From Aquincola tertiaricarbonis (GTDB lineage: Bacteria; Pseudomonadota; Gammaproteobacteria; Burkholderiales; Burkholderiaceae_C), in the NCBI RefSeq assembly GCF_000969605.1, contig NZ_JZUE01000023.1, forward strand, positions 1 to 64,000: a stretch of 64,000 nt of DNA, given 5' to 3'. Below are positions 36,694 to 47,628 of the stretch, piece after piece. A program made the translations under genes and the position numbers. The notes below the pieces were generated by a model, which worked only from the letters and a program-made list of their open reading frames with translations, had not been told where the DNA came from and made no database searches. Positions within the stretch are counted from its first letter, which is position 1. Each line of letters starts with the position of its first letter.

Positions 36694-37284
36694 TCAGCGG
36701 GGTTTGGCGAGCTGCCAGTCGAGGTGGCTTCGCACGGTGGGCCATTCGGCGGCGGTGATGCTGTAGACGGCGGTGTCGCGCAGCGTGCCGTCGGGCATGC
36801 GCTGGTGGCTGCGCAGCATGCCGTCGAGCTGCGCGCCCAGCCGCTCGATGGCCCTGCGGCTCTGGGTGTTCAGGCGGTGCGTGCGAAACTCCACCGCGAT
36901 GCAGTCCAGCACCTCGAAGGCATGGGCCAGCAACAGGCGCTTGCACTCGGTGTTCAGCGGCCCGCGCTGCACCCGCCTGGCCAGCCAGGTGCTGCCGACC
37001 TCCACCCGCCGGTGCGTTACATCCACATTCATGTACGTCGTCATGCCCACCGGCACGCCGTCGATATCCAGGATGGTGAAGGGCAGCATGCTGCCGGCCC
37101 TCTGCAGTCCCAGCCGACGCTCGATCTCCGCGGCCATGCGCTCGGGCGCGGGCACGGCGGTGTACCAGAGCTTCCAGAGTTCGCCGTCCTGCACCGCTTC
37201 GGCCAGCGGGGCGGCATGTCCCGGTGCAAGCGGCACCAGCGTGGCCCGGCGACCGGGCAGTTCAACGGGTTCGAGCCAGGGCAT
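36694..37284 (-). CDS. GNAT-family N-acetyltransferase (RimJ/RimL-like)
   Basis: This 196-residue cytoplasmic enzyme shows the RimJ/RimL-like pattern: TLVPLAPGHAAPLAEA at the start and MTTYMNVDVTHRRVEVGSTWL in the middle. It then has RRVQRGPLNTECKRLLLAHAFE, covering the acetyl-CoA-binding turn and helix, and HRLNTQSRRAIERLGA. The family acetylates alpha-amino groups of ribosomal and other proteins or small amines. The ATG at 37284 is chosen because the upstream extension to 37782 has no GNAT content and runs across the divergent promoter. No ribosome site is visible. It is immediately followed by the S9 peptidase gene; a shared role in N-terminal processing or peptide turnover is only a suggestion. 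Confidence 0.85.
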   Translation of the reverse strand: MPWLEPVELPGRRATLVPLAPGHAAPLAEAVQDGELWKLWYTAVPAPERMAAEIERRLGLQRAGSMLPFTILDIDGVPVGMTTYMNVDVTHRRVEVGSTWLARRVQRGPLNTECKRLLLAHAFEVLDCIAVEFRTHRLNTQSRRAIERLGAQLDGMLRSHQRMPDGTLRDTAVYSITAAEWPTVRSHLDWQLAKPR

Positions 37285-37326
37285 GACGGTGTAACGACCA
37301 GCGCTTAACTGGTGTTTTTCTTGCTG

Positions 37327-37355
37327 TTGACACCGGATGATGATCGCATCATCAA
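37327..37355 (+). promoter_or_regulatory. Promoter with palindromic operator before the exported protein gene
   Basis: A perfect TTGACA -35 box (37327-37332) is followed by GATGATG-ATCG-CATCATC (37336-37353), a 7-bp inverted repeat that fills the spacer and reaches the weak -10 (CATCAA, 37350-37355). A second repeat, ACCAG-CGCTTAA-CTGGT (37297-37313), with a following T-run lies nearer the divergent GNAT gene. The layout is that of a repressor-controlled promoter. Confidence 0.55.
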
Positions 37356-37389
37356 TCCCATCCCCCTTCAGCACACCGCAGGCCTTTTG

Positions 37390-38184
37390 ATGACAGTGCG
37401 CAACCGACCCTCCTCGCCGAAAGCATTGCTGGCCTGCCTGTTGGCCGGCGCCGCTGCGCTGCCGGCGGCCGTGCAGGCCGCGCCCTGGGCCGAGCCTGGC
37501 CCCGCGGTGGCGCCCACCGGCCTGCGCGTGCAGTGGATGCGCCCGGTGCCGCGCAAGCCGCTGCTGGGCCCGGCCGCCTTCGCCGCGCCGTCCACCTGCG
37601 CGCTCGATCCCTTCAGCGACGCCAATGGCGAGCAGCGCGAGCGGCAGCTGGCGCTGGCCGGCGCCACCGGCAGCATGGGCTACGGCTGCGGCGGCGAGCG
37701 CATGGCGCTGAACGTGGCGGCCCCGCCGCCGGCGGTCACCTCCAATGCCCGCATGCGGCGCCTCGATCTTTCGCTGGACCAATGGGTGAGCACCAGGCTG
37801 GCCGACCAGCTGGTGACCAGCGCCCGCCTGGGCGTCAAGGCCAGCGGCGACCCGACGGTGAAGAACCAGGCCGCCCGCGCGCTGGTGGCCGCGGGCAGCA
37901 TGCTGCGTATCAACGACGACTGGGCGATGGAGCTGCAGTTCGGTCGCGACAAGGACACCACCGCGCTGCGCTCACGGGCCAAGTGGTCCACGCTGTGGCG
38001 CGTGGCCGGCGAGCACCTCATGTACATGCAGCTGGCCTCCGAGCCGGCCGGCACCGCGCAGACGGTGGGCATGCGCTGGTGGCTGGTGCCGCGGCGCGCC
38101 ACGCTGGACCTTTCGGCCTACCGGCCGGTGAACACCGACCGCATCGAACCCCGCCTGGGGCTGTCGATGAGCCTGGGCCGCTGA
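37390..38184 (+). CDS. Exported protein of unknown function
   Basis: This 264-residue protein has a signal peptide (basic MTVRNRPSSPK, then a hydrophobic run ending AAVQAAP, cleavage near residue 28). The mature part has a Cys at about 67 and one at about 97 that could form a disulfide. The second half is rich in alternating polar and hydrophobic strands (MRRLDLSLDQWV, AMELQFGRDK, EPRLGLSMSLGR). That is compatible with a small beta-barrel or beta-sandwich in the periplasm or outer membrane. I do not recognise the family. The ATG at 37390 has GCAGG upstream and is behind a clear promoter/operator at 37327-37355. The frame is open to 37312 but without signal-peptide logic. Confidence 0.7.
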   Translation: MTVRNRPSSPKALLACLLAGAAALPAAVQAAPWAEPGPAVAPTGLRVQWMRPVPRKPLLGPAAFAAPSTCALDPFSDANGEQRERQLALAGATGSMGYGCGGERMALNVAAPPPAVTSNARMRRLDLSLDQWVSTRLADQLVTSARLGVKASGDPTVKNQAARALVAAGSMLRINDDWAMELQFGRDKDTTALRSRAKWSTLWRVAGEHLMYMQLASEPAGTAQTVGMRWWLVPRRATLDLSAYRPVNTDRIEPRLGLSMSLGR

Positions 38185-38206
38185 CACGGCCCGGCGGCCG
38201 GTGGCG

Positions 38207-39061
38207 TCAGCGGTTGTGCCGCTGCATGAACACCAGCTTCTCGAACAGCGTCACGTCCTGCTCGTTCTTCAGCAGCGCGCCCAGCAGCGGCGGCACGGCC
38301 ACCTTGTCGTCCTTGCTCTGCAGCGCCTCGGCCGGGATGTCCTCGGCCACCAGCAGCTTCAGCCAGTCGATCAGCTCGCTGGTGCTGGGCTTCTTCTTCA
38401 GCCCGGGCAGGTTGCGCACGTCGTAGAAGTTCTTCAGCGCGGCGCCCAGCAGGTCCTTCTTGAGCCCGGGGAAGTGCACGTCGACGATGCGCTGCATCGT
38501 GTCCGCATCGGGGAACTTGATGTAGTGGAAGAAGCAGCGGCGCAGGAAGGCATCCGGCAGCTCCTTCTCGTTGTTGGAGGTGATGAACACCAGCGGCCGG
38601 TGCTTCGCCTTGACCAGCTCACGTGTCTCGTACACGTAGAACTCCATGCGGTCGATCTCGCGCAGCAGGTCGTTCGGGAATTCGATGTCGGCCTTGTCGA
38701 TCTCGTCGATCAGCAGCACCACCGGCTGCTCCGACGTGAAGGCCTGCCACAGCGTGCCCTGCACGATGTAGTTGCGGATGTCGCGCACCTTCTCGGCACT
38801 CACCGGGTCCTGCAGCTGGCTGTCGCGCAGGCGGCTCACCGCGTCGTACTCGTACAGGCCCTGCTGCGCCTTGGTGGTGCTCTTGATGTGCCACTGCAGC
38901 AGCGGCATGTTGAGCGCGCTGGCCACTTCCTCGGCCAGCATCGTCTTGCCGGTGCCGGGCTCGCCCTTGATGAGCAGCGGGCGCTGCAAGGTGATGGCTG
39001 CATTGACGGCCAGCATCAGGTCCTGGGTGGCGACGTACTGGTCGGAGCCTTGGAACTTCAT
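38207..39061 (-). CDS. MoxR-family AAA+ ATPase
   Basis: This 284-residue ATPase has Walker A GEPGTGKT (about 33-40), Walker B VVLLIDEID (about 105-113) and sensor 1 LVFITSNNEKELPDAFLRRC with the arginine finger region. These match the MoxR/CoxD group that partners VWA proteins. They act as chaperones that insert metals or remodel enzyme complexes. The likely partner is the VWA gene at 33383-34555 on the same strand; usually the two are adjacent, here they are 3.6 kb apart. The start at 39061 opens directly into the conserved MKFQGSDQYVAT sequence. It diverges from the cytochrome c gene. Confidence 0.92.
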   Translation of the reverse strand: MKFQGSDQYVATQDLMLAVNAAITLQRPLLIKGEPGTGKTMLAEEVASALNMPLLQWHIKSTTKAQQGLYEYDAVSRLRDSQLQDPVSAEKVRDIRNYIVQGTLWQAFTSEQPVVLLIDEIDKADIEFPNDLLREIDRMEFYVYETRELVKAKHRPLVFITSNNEKELPDAFLRRCFFHYIKFPDADTMQRIVDVHFPGLKKDLLGAALKNFYDVRNLPGLKKKPSTSELIDWLKLLVAEDIPAEALQSKDDKVAVPPLLGALLKNEQDVTLFEKLVFMQRHNR

Positions 39062-39098
39062 GTGGGTGCTTGGCCTGTGCAGCGGGACGTGATAAGGG

Positions 39099-39128
39099 TT
39101 CGGGCCAGTATAAGGGTCGCCCTATAAT
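39099..39128 (+). promoter_or_regulatory. Probable sigma-70 promoter of the cytochrome c gene
   Basis: A perfect TATAAT -10 box stands at 39123-39128, about 44 bases before the ATG at 39172. The -35 is weak (TTCGGG, 39099-39104, spacing 18). A small AGGG-TCG-CCCT repeat (39113-39123) overlaps the -10 and could be a regulator contact. Confidence 0.55.
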
Positions 39129-39171
39129 CGCCGGCTGAACTCAAGCCCCTAGCCACAGCTTCGCATTACCG

Positions 39172-39855
39172 ATGAACAAAGCCCAATCCTCGCTGCTCGT
39201 GCTGGCCCTGTCCGGCATCGTTACGGCGGCCTCCGCCCAGGACATCAAGCCCGACGCGGCCGCCGGCGCGAAGAAGGTGGCGATGTGCATCGGCTGCCAT
39301 GGCATCCCCGAGTACAAGGCCGCTTTCCCCGAGCAGCACCTGGTGCCGATGATCTCCGGCCAGGGTGCCAAGTACATCGTCGCCGCGTTGAACGGCTACA
39401 AGGCCGGTGACCGCAAGCACCCGACGATGCGCGGCATCGCCGCCACGCTGACCGACCAGGATATCGCCGACGTCGCCGCCTATTACGAAGGCCATGTCTC
39501 CGATCCGAAGCCGGTGGCGCCGGAGCAGCCGGCCGTCAAGCCGCGCCCCGAAGTGGCGGAGCTGCTGACCAAGGGTGCCTGCGTGTCCTGTCACGGCGCC
39601 AACTTCTCCAAGCCCATCGACGGCAGCTACCCGAAGATCGCGGGCCAGTTCTCCGACTACCTGTACGTGGCGCTCAAGGCCTACAAGACCACCAACAACT
39701 CGCTCATCGGCCGCAACAACGCCATCATGGCCGGCCAGGTGAAGCAGTTCAGCAATGCCGAGCTGAAGGCCATGGCCGACTACATCGGCTCGCTGCCCGG
39801 CGAGCTGCAGACCCGCCCGGAGTCGCGCTTCCGCTTCGCCTCCAAGGGCAACTGA
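39172..39855 (+). CDS. Dihaem cytochrome c (c4-like)
   Basis: This 227-residue periplasmic electron carrier has a signal peptide cleaved after TAASA (about residue 22). Each half has a CxxCH haem site (Cys39-Cys42-His43 and Cys137-Cys140-His141). Each half also has a possible Met ligand, in HPTMRG and NNAIMAGQ. Two similar domains joined by a Pro-rich linker are characteristic of cytochromes c4 and c5-type proteins, which feed electrons to terminal oxidases. It is a single gene between a promoter with a perfect -10 box and a strong terminator. Confidence 0.92.
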   Translation: MNKAQSSLLVLALSGIVTAASAQDIKPDAAAGAKKVAMCIGCHGIPEYKAAFPEQHLVPMISGQGAKYIVAALNGYKAGDRKHPTMRGIAATLTDQDIADVAAYYEGHVSDPKPVAPEQPAVKPRPEVAELLTKGACVSCHGANFSKPIDGSYPKIAGQFSDYLYVALKAYKTTNNSLIGRNNAIMAGQVKQFSNAELKAMADYIGSLPGELQTRPESRFRFASKGN

Positions 39856-39878
39856 CCCGATCCGTCGCCTGAATGAAG

Positions 39879-39905
39879 AAGCCGCCTCTTGCAGGCGGCT
39901 TTTTT
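39879..39905 (+). terminator. Intrinsic terminator after cytochrome c
   Basis: The stem AAGCCGCCT / AGGCGGCTT (loop CTTGC) is followed by a T-run to 39905, 23 bases after the stop. It also separates this gene from the convergent glgA, whose stop is at 39926. Confidence 0.93.
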
Positions 39906-39925
39906 GTGTCCCGCGCGCGGGGTTG

Positions 39926-41455
39926 TCAGCCTTCCGGCACGCCGCGGGGTGCGCTGGCGCGTGCGGCGATGGCGTCGCGGTACAGCGCCAGGTACTGCTG
40001 CGCCGGGCCGTCCCACGAGAAATTGCAGGCCATCGCGCGGCGGCGCATCTGCTGCCAGGTCACCGGCTCGACGAACACGTCGCAGGCGCGGTGGATGGCG
40101 CCTTCCAGCGCCGGGCCACTGGCCGCATCGAACATGAAGCCGGTGGCGCGGTCCTCGGCCAGGGCCTCGGGCGTGGCATCCACCACCGTGTCGGCCAGGC
40201 CGCCCACGCGGCGCACCACCGGCAGCGCGCCGTAGCGCTGGGCGTACATCTGCGTCAGGCCGCAGGGCTCGAAGCGCGAGGGCACCAGCACCAGGTCGGC
40301 ACCCGCCATCACGCGGTGGGCCAGCGCTTCGTCATAGGCCAGCTTGACGCCCACCTGGCCGGCATGCGCCTGCTGCGCCATGCGGAAGGCGGCCTCCAGC
40401 GCCGGGTCGCCATTGCCCTGCAGCACCAGCTGACCGCCACGCTGCAGCAGCGCGGGCAGGGCGGCCAGCACCAGGTCCAGGCCCTTCTGCGAGGTTAGCC
40501 GGCTGACCACGCCGCACAGCGGGCCGGCAGCCTTGGTGTCCAGCCCCATCTCCTGCTGCAGCGCGCGCTTGCAGGCGGCCTTGCCGGCGCTCACCGTTTC
40601 GGCATCGAAGCGGGTGGCCAGGCCGGGGTCTTCCACCGGATTCCACAAGGCCTCGTCGATGCCGTTGATGATGCCGTGCACGTCGCTGCCGCGGCCGCGG
40701 ATCACGCCGTCCAGCCCGAAGCCGTGTTCCAGCGTGGCGATCTCGCGGGCATAACCGGGGCTCACGGTGGTCACCCGGTCGGCGAACTTCAGGCCGGCCT
40801 TCATGAACGACACCTGGCCATGGAACTCCAGCCCAGCGGGCGACATGAAGCGCGACGACAGGCCCAGCCAGGGAAAGTCCGCCGTGGGAAACAGCCCCTG
40901 GTAGGCCAGGTTGTGCACGGTGTAGACCGAGGCTGCCGCGGTGGGCGGATGGCCGGCCACGTAGGCGCAGGCCATGCCCGCATGCCAGTCATGCGCATGC
41001 ATCACGTCAGGCGTCCAGGCCAGGTCCAGCTCGCCGGCGGCCAGGTGGGCGGCCACCCAGCCCAGCATCGCGAAGCGCTGCAGGTTGTCCTGCCACTCCA
41101 GGCCGCGGCTGTCCTGGTAGGGGCCGCCGCCGCGGCGGTACAGGTAGGGCGCGTCGATGAAGTACACCGGCACGCCGGTGCCGGGCATGCGGCCCAGCAT
41201 CAGGCTCACCCGCCCGGCGCCGAACAGCGCACCGAGATCGAGCACCCGCTGCGGCGACTGGATGGCCGCCACCATCTGCGGCAGGCCGGGCACCAGCAGC
41301 CGCACGTCGGCACCGGCGGCGATCAGGGCCGGCGGCAGGGCCGCCACCACGTCGGCGAGGCCACCGGTCTTGACCAGCGGAAACACCTCCGCCGCCACAT
41401 GCAGCACTTTCAGCGGCGCCGCCTGCGCGGCCACCGCATCTTGCGGTCGGCTCAT
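39926..41455 (-). CDS. glgA: Glycogen synthase GlgA
   Basis: This 509-residue GT5 glycosyltransferase extends alpha-1,4-glucan chains using ADP-glucose. The ADP-glucose site KTGGLADVV lies at about 29-37. [24 protein letters not shown] and the C-terminal [17 protein letters not shown] carry the other catalytic and nucleotide-binding residues. Length matches the family (about 480-510). Its ATG overlaps the glgC stop (ATGA at 41452-41455), so it is translated together with the enzyme that makes its substrate. It ends the leftward arm of the glycogen cluster. Confidence 0.96.
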   Translation of the reverse strand: MSRPQDAVAAQAAPLKVLHVAAEVFPLVKTGGLADVVAALPPALIAAGADVRLLVPGLPQMVAAIQSPQRVLDLGALFGAGRVSLMLGRMPGTGVPVYFIDAPYLYRRGGGPYQDSRGLEWQDNLQRFAMLGWVAAHLAAGELDLAWTPDVMHAHDWHAGMACAYVAGHPPTAAASVYTVHNLAYQGLFPTADFPWLGLSSRFMSPAGLEFHGQVSFMKAGLKFADRVTTVSPGYAREIATLEHGFGLDGVIRGRGSDVHGIINGIDEALWNPVEDPGLATRFDAETVSAGKAACKRALQQEMGLDTKAAGPLCGVVSRLTSQKGLDLVLAALPALLQRGGQLVLQGNGDPALEAAFRMAQQAHAGQVGVKLAYDEALAHRVMAGADLVLVPSRFEPCGLTQMYAQRYGALPVVRRVGGLADTVVDATPEALAEDRATGFMFDAASGPALEGAIHRACDVFVEPVTWQQMRRRAMACNFSWDGPAQQYLALYRDAIAARASAPRGVPEG

Positions 41456-42717
41456 TGCAAGGCCGCCAGCATGTCCCGGGTGACGAGCACCACGCCTCCT
41501 TCACTGCGCAGGAACCTGCGCGCATCTTCTTCAGGGTTCTCGCCGATCACCATGCCGTCGGGGATGTGGCAGCCGCGGTCGATGATGACCTTGGTCAGGC
41601 GCGCGCCGCGGCCCACCTGCACGTCGGGCAGCAGCACCGACCAGTGCACCTTGGAATGCGAATGCACCCGCACGCCCGAATACAGCACCGTGCGCCGCAC
41701 CTCGCCCGAGACGATGCAGCCGCCCGAGACCAGCGACTCGATGGCCACGCCGCGGCGGTCGCCCATGTCATGCACGAACTTGGCCGGCGGCAGCTGCGGC
41801 TGGTAGGTCCAGATCGGCCACTTGGTGTCGTACAGGTCGAGCTTGGGCACGGTGGCGGTGAGGTCGATGTTGGCGTCCCAGTAGGCGTCCAGCGTGCCCA
41901 CGTCGCGCCAGTAGGCTTCCTCGCCATGCAGCGCGCCCACGCAGCTCATGTCGAACGGATGGGCCACCGCGTTGCCGTTGGCCACCGCGCGCGGAATGAT
42001 GTCCTTGCCGAAGTCGTGCGAGGAGTCGGGGTCGGCCATGTCGCGCTCCAGTTCCTTGAACAGGTAGCGCGCATTGAAGATGTAGATGCCCATGCTGGCC
42101 AGCGAGCGGTCCGGCTTGCCGGGCATGGCGGGCGGGTCGGCGGGCTTCTCGATGAAGTCGAGGATCTGGCGCTTGTCGTCGATGTGCATCACGCCGAACG
42201 CCGAGGCTTCCTCGCGCGGCACCTCGATGCAGCCCACCGTGCAGTCCCGGCCCTGCTCCACATGGTCGGCCAGCATCAGCGCGTAGTTCATCTTGTAGAC
42301 ATGGTCGCCGGCCAGCACCACGATGTAGTCGGCCTTGTAGCTGGCGATGATGTCCTGGTTCTGGTAGACGGCGTCCGCCGTGCCGCGGTACCAGCTTTCC
42401 TCGTCCACCCGCTGCTGCGCCGGCAGCAGGTCCACGAACTCGTTGATCTCCGGCTTCAGGAAGGCCCAGCCGCGCTGCAGGTGGCGCATCAGGCTGTGGC
42501 TCTTGTACTGGGTGATGACGCCGATGCGGCGGATGCCGGAGTTCAGGCAGTTGGACAGCGCAAAGTCGATGATGCGGAACTTGCCGCCGAAGTACACGCC
42601 GGGCTTGGCGCGGCGGTCGGTCAGGTTCTTCAGGCGGCTGCCCCGGCCGCCGGCCAGGACCAGCGCCACGGCGCGCTTGGGGAGATCGAAGTTGCGTGCG
42701 ACATCGTGCTGAGCCAT
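41452..42717 (-). CDS. glgC: Glucose-1-phosphate adenylyltransferase GlgC
   Basis: This 421-residue enzyme forms ADP-glucose from ATP and glucose-1-phosphate, the committed and allosterically controlled step of glycogen synthesis. The N-terminal nucleotidyltransferase motif [18 protein letters not shown] (about 20-37), [13 protein letters not shown], and the glucose-phosphate site FIEKPADPP are visible. A C-terminal left-handed beta-helix (about 310-420) carries effector contacts. It starts at 42717 and is the first gene of the leftward glgC-glgA operon, opposite glgP across 270 bases. Confidence 0.96.
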   Translation of the reverse strand: MAQHDVARNFDLPKRAVALVLAGGRGSRLKNLTDRRAKPGVYFGGKFRIIDFALSNCLNSGIRRIGVITQYKSHSLMRHLQRGWAFLKPEINEFVDLLPAQQRVDEESWYRGTADAVYQNQDIIASYKADYIVVLAGDHVYKMNYALMLADHVEQGRDCTVGCIEVPREEASAFGVMHIDDKRQILDFIEKPADPPAMPGKPDRSLASMGIYIFNARYLFKELERDMADPDSSHDFGKDIIPRAVANGNAVAHPFDMSCVGALHGEEAYWRDVGTLDAYWDANIDLTATVPKLDLYDTKWPIWTYQPQLPPAKFVHDMGDRRGVAIESLVSGGCIVSGEVRRTVLYSGVRVHSHSKVHWSVLLPDVQVGRGARLTKVIIDRGCHIPDGMVIGENPEEDARRFLRSEGGVVLVTRDMLAALQ

Positions 42718-42987
42718 TGGGAAGTCTCCCGTATCTGTGTTTTGGCGGAACCGTTGACTGCGATGTACTGCTAGTGGAACTGGGAACTGCTACTGAATGG
42801 ATAAGATGAACACAAGCGCACGGGGCGCCCGTTTGCAGGATAGCGCGGTGACAAACCGGTTGCATCTGCGACAAAGCGCACTGTTCACGTTGCGTCCCCG
42901 CTGCGCCTGCAAACCATTCCAGCATGAAACCCGGCCGGAATTTTGCAGGTGCTCCCAAAATCGCGGCCTCCTGAGGAGCTCAGACTG
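42718..42987. promoter_or_regulatory. Divergent control region of the glycogen cluster
   Basis: This is 270 bases without a gene, between glgC (leftward) and glgP (rightward). It is visibly richer in A/T than its surroundings. ACTGCTA occurs twice, 19 bases apart (42767-42773 and 42786-42792), on the same face of the helix. A -10-like TAAGAT follows for rightward transcription. The glgP ribosome site GAGGAG is at 42973-42978. Promoter placement is not certain. Confidence 0.45.
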
Positions 42988-45420
<2,433 letters not shown>

Positions 45421-45429
45421 TACACGACC

Positions 45430-47628
45430 ATGCTCACAGACAACGATATCGAGCGGCTGCGCAGTGGCCGCCACGGAGACCCTTTTGCCGTGCTCGGCCG
45501 GCATGAGGACACCAGCGGCCCGCAATCGCGGGTGTGGATGCGGGCCTGGCTGCCTGGCGCGCAGGCGGTGGCGGTGCTGGACGCGGCCAGCGGCCAGTCG
45601 GTCGGCGTGCTGGCGCCGCGGCTGGCCGACGGCTTCTTCGAAGGCCAGTTCGCCAGCCTGCCCACCGACTACCGCTTCCAGGTGCAGTGGCATGGCGGCG
45701 TGCAGTCGGTCGTCGACGATCCGTACCGCTTCCCGCTGCTGCTGGGCGACACCGACGTGTGGCTGCTGGCCGAGGGCACGCACCTGCGGCCCTTCGAGGT
45801 GCTGGGCGCGCTGCCGCGCACGCTGCTGGGCGTGGAGGGCACGGCCTTCGCGGTGTGGGCGCCGAATGCCCAGCGCGTGAGCGTGGTGGGCGACTTCAAC
45901 CACTGGAACGGCAGCGCCCATCCCATGCGGCTGCGCACCGAATGCGGCGTGTGGGAGCTGTTCCTGCCGGCGGTGCAGCCCGGCGCGCGCTACAAGTTCG
46001 AGCTGGTCGACCGCCATGGCCACCTGCTGCCGCAGAAGGCCGACCCCTATGCCCGCGCGGCCGAGCTGCGGCCGGCCACCGCCAGCGTGGTGGCGCCGAT
46101 GCAGCCGGTGCAGCCACCCTCGGCCCAGCGCCAGCTGGCCAATGCGCTGGATGCGCCGGTGAGCATCTACGAGGTGCACCTGGGCTCGTGGAAGCGCCGG
46201 CCCGAGGAAGGCAACCGCTGGCTCACCTGGGACGAGCTGGCCGACCAGCTGCTGCCCTACGCGCAGGACATGGGCTTCACCCACCTGGAGCTGCTGCCGG
46301 TCAGCGAGCATCCGTTCGACGGCTCCTGGGGCTACCAGCCGGTGGGCCTGTATGCGCCCACCGCGCGCTTCGATGCGCCGGGCGAAGGTCCGGGCGGCTT
46401 CGACCGCTTCGTGGCCCGCGCCCATGGGCTGGGCCTGGGCGTCATCGTCGACTGGGTGCCCGCGCACTTCCCGAGCGACGCGCACGGCCTGGCGCAGTTC
46501 GATGGCACCCACCTCTACGAGCATGCCGATCCGCGCGAAGGCTTCCACCAGGACTGGAACACGCTGATCTACAACTTCGGCCGCGCCGAGGTGCGCAATT
46601 TCCTGGTGGGCAATGCGCTGTACTGGCTGGAGCGGCACAACGTCGACGGCCTGCGGGTGGATGCGGTGGCTTCCATGCTCTACCGCGACTACAGCCGCAA
46701 GCACGGCGAGTGGGTGCCCAACGAATTCGGCGGCCGCGAGAACCTGGAGGCCATCGGCTTCCTCAAGCGGCTGAACGAGGTGGTGGGCGTGGAGCGGCCG
46801 CAGGGCGTGACCATCGCCGAGGAATCGACCGCCTTCCCGGCGGTGTCGCGGCCGGTGTATGCCGGCGGCCTGGGCTTCCACTACAAGTGGAACATGGGCT
46901 GGATGCACGACACGCTGCACTACTTCGGCCGTGATCCGCTGTACCGCAAGTACCACCATGGCGAGGTGACCTTCAGCCTGGTGTATGCCTTCAACGAGAA
47001 CTTCGTGCTGCCGCTGTCGCACGACGAGGTGGTGCACGGCAAGGGATCCATCCTGGCGCGCATGCCGGGCGACCGCTGGCAGCAGTTCGCCAACCTGCGC
47101 TCGTACTACGGCTTCATGTTCGGCCACCCGGGCAAGAAGCTGCTGTTCATGGGCTGCGAGTTCGGCCAGCAACGCGAGTGGAACCACGAGTCCAGCCTGG
47201 ACTGGCACCTGCTGGACGACCCGATGCACCGCGGCGTGCAGAGCCTGGTGCGCGACCTGAACCGGCTGTACGCCACCACGCCCGCGCTGCACCAGCGCGA
47301 CTTCACCGGCGACGGCTTCGAGTGGCTGGACCACCAGGACGCCCAGCATTCGGTGCTGAGCTTCGTGCGGCGCGACGCCGATGGCGGCTTCATCGTGGTG
47401 GTGTGCAACTTCACGCCCACCGTGCATGAAGGCTGGCGCCTGGGCGTGCCCCAGGCCGGCCATTACCGCGAGGTGCTCAACACCGACGCCGCGGCCTATG
47501 GCGGCAGCAACGTGGGCACGCCCTTCGGTGCGGCCGCGTCGGAGCCGGTGGCCTGGCATGGCCGCGAGCATTCGGTGCTGCTGACCCTGCCGCCGCTGGC
47601 CACCGTGTTCCTCACGCTGGCACCGTGA
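45430..47628 (+). CDS. glgB: 1,4-alpha-glucan branching enzyme GlgB
   Basis: This 732-residue GH13 enzyme makes the alpha-1,6 branches of glycogen. It has the two N-terminal starch-binding/Ig-like modules (about 1-220, including [20 protein letters not shown]), as in the longer bacterial GlgB type. The (beta/alpha)8 barrel shows [13 protein letters not shown] (nucleophile Asp), TIAEEST (acid/base Glu) and [10 protein letters not shown] (third carboxylate). The size is nearly that of E. coli GlgB (728). Its stop overlaps the start of glgX, so the two are translationally coupled. Confidence 0.96.
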   Translation: MLTDNDIERLRSGRHGDPFAVLGRHEDTSGPQSRVWMRAWLPGAQAVAVLDAASGQSVGVLAPRLADGFFEGQFASLPTDYRFQVQWHGGVQSVVDDPYRFPLLLGDTDVWLLAEGTHLRPFEVLGALPRTLLGVEGTAFAVWAPNAQRVSVVGDFNHWNGSAHPMRLRTECGVWELFLPAVQPGARYKFELVDRHGHLLPQKADPYARAAELRPATASVVAPMQPVQPPSAQRQLANALDAPVSIYEVHLGSWKRRPEEGNRWLTWDELADQLLPYAQDMGFTHLELLPVSEHPFDGSWGYQPVGLYAPTARFDAPGEGPGGFDRFVARAHGLGLGVIVDWVPAHFPSDAHGLAQFDGTHLYEHADPREGFHQDWNTLIYNFGRAEVRNFLVGNALYWLERHNVDGLRVDAVASMLYRDYSRKHGEWVPNEFGGRENLEAIGFLKRLNEVVGVERPQGVTIAEESTAFPAVSRPVYAGGLGFHYKWNMGWMHDTLHYFGRDPLYRKYHHGEVTFSLVYAFNENFVLPLSHDEVVHGKGSILARMPGDRWQQFANLRSYYGFMFGHPGKKLLFMGCEFGQQREWNHESSLDWHLLDDPMHRGVQSLVRDLNRLYATTPALHQRDFTGDGFEWLDHQDAQHSVLSFVRRDADGGFIVVVCNFTPTVHEGWRLGVPQAGHYREVLNTDAAAYGGSNVGTPFGAAASEPVAWHGREHSVLLTLPPLATVFLTLAP

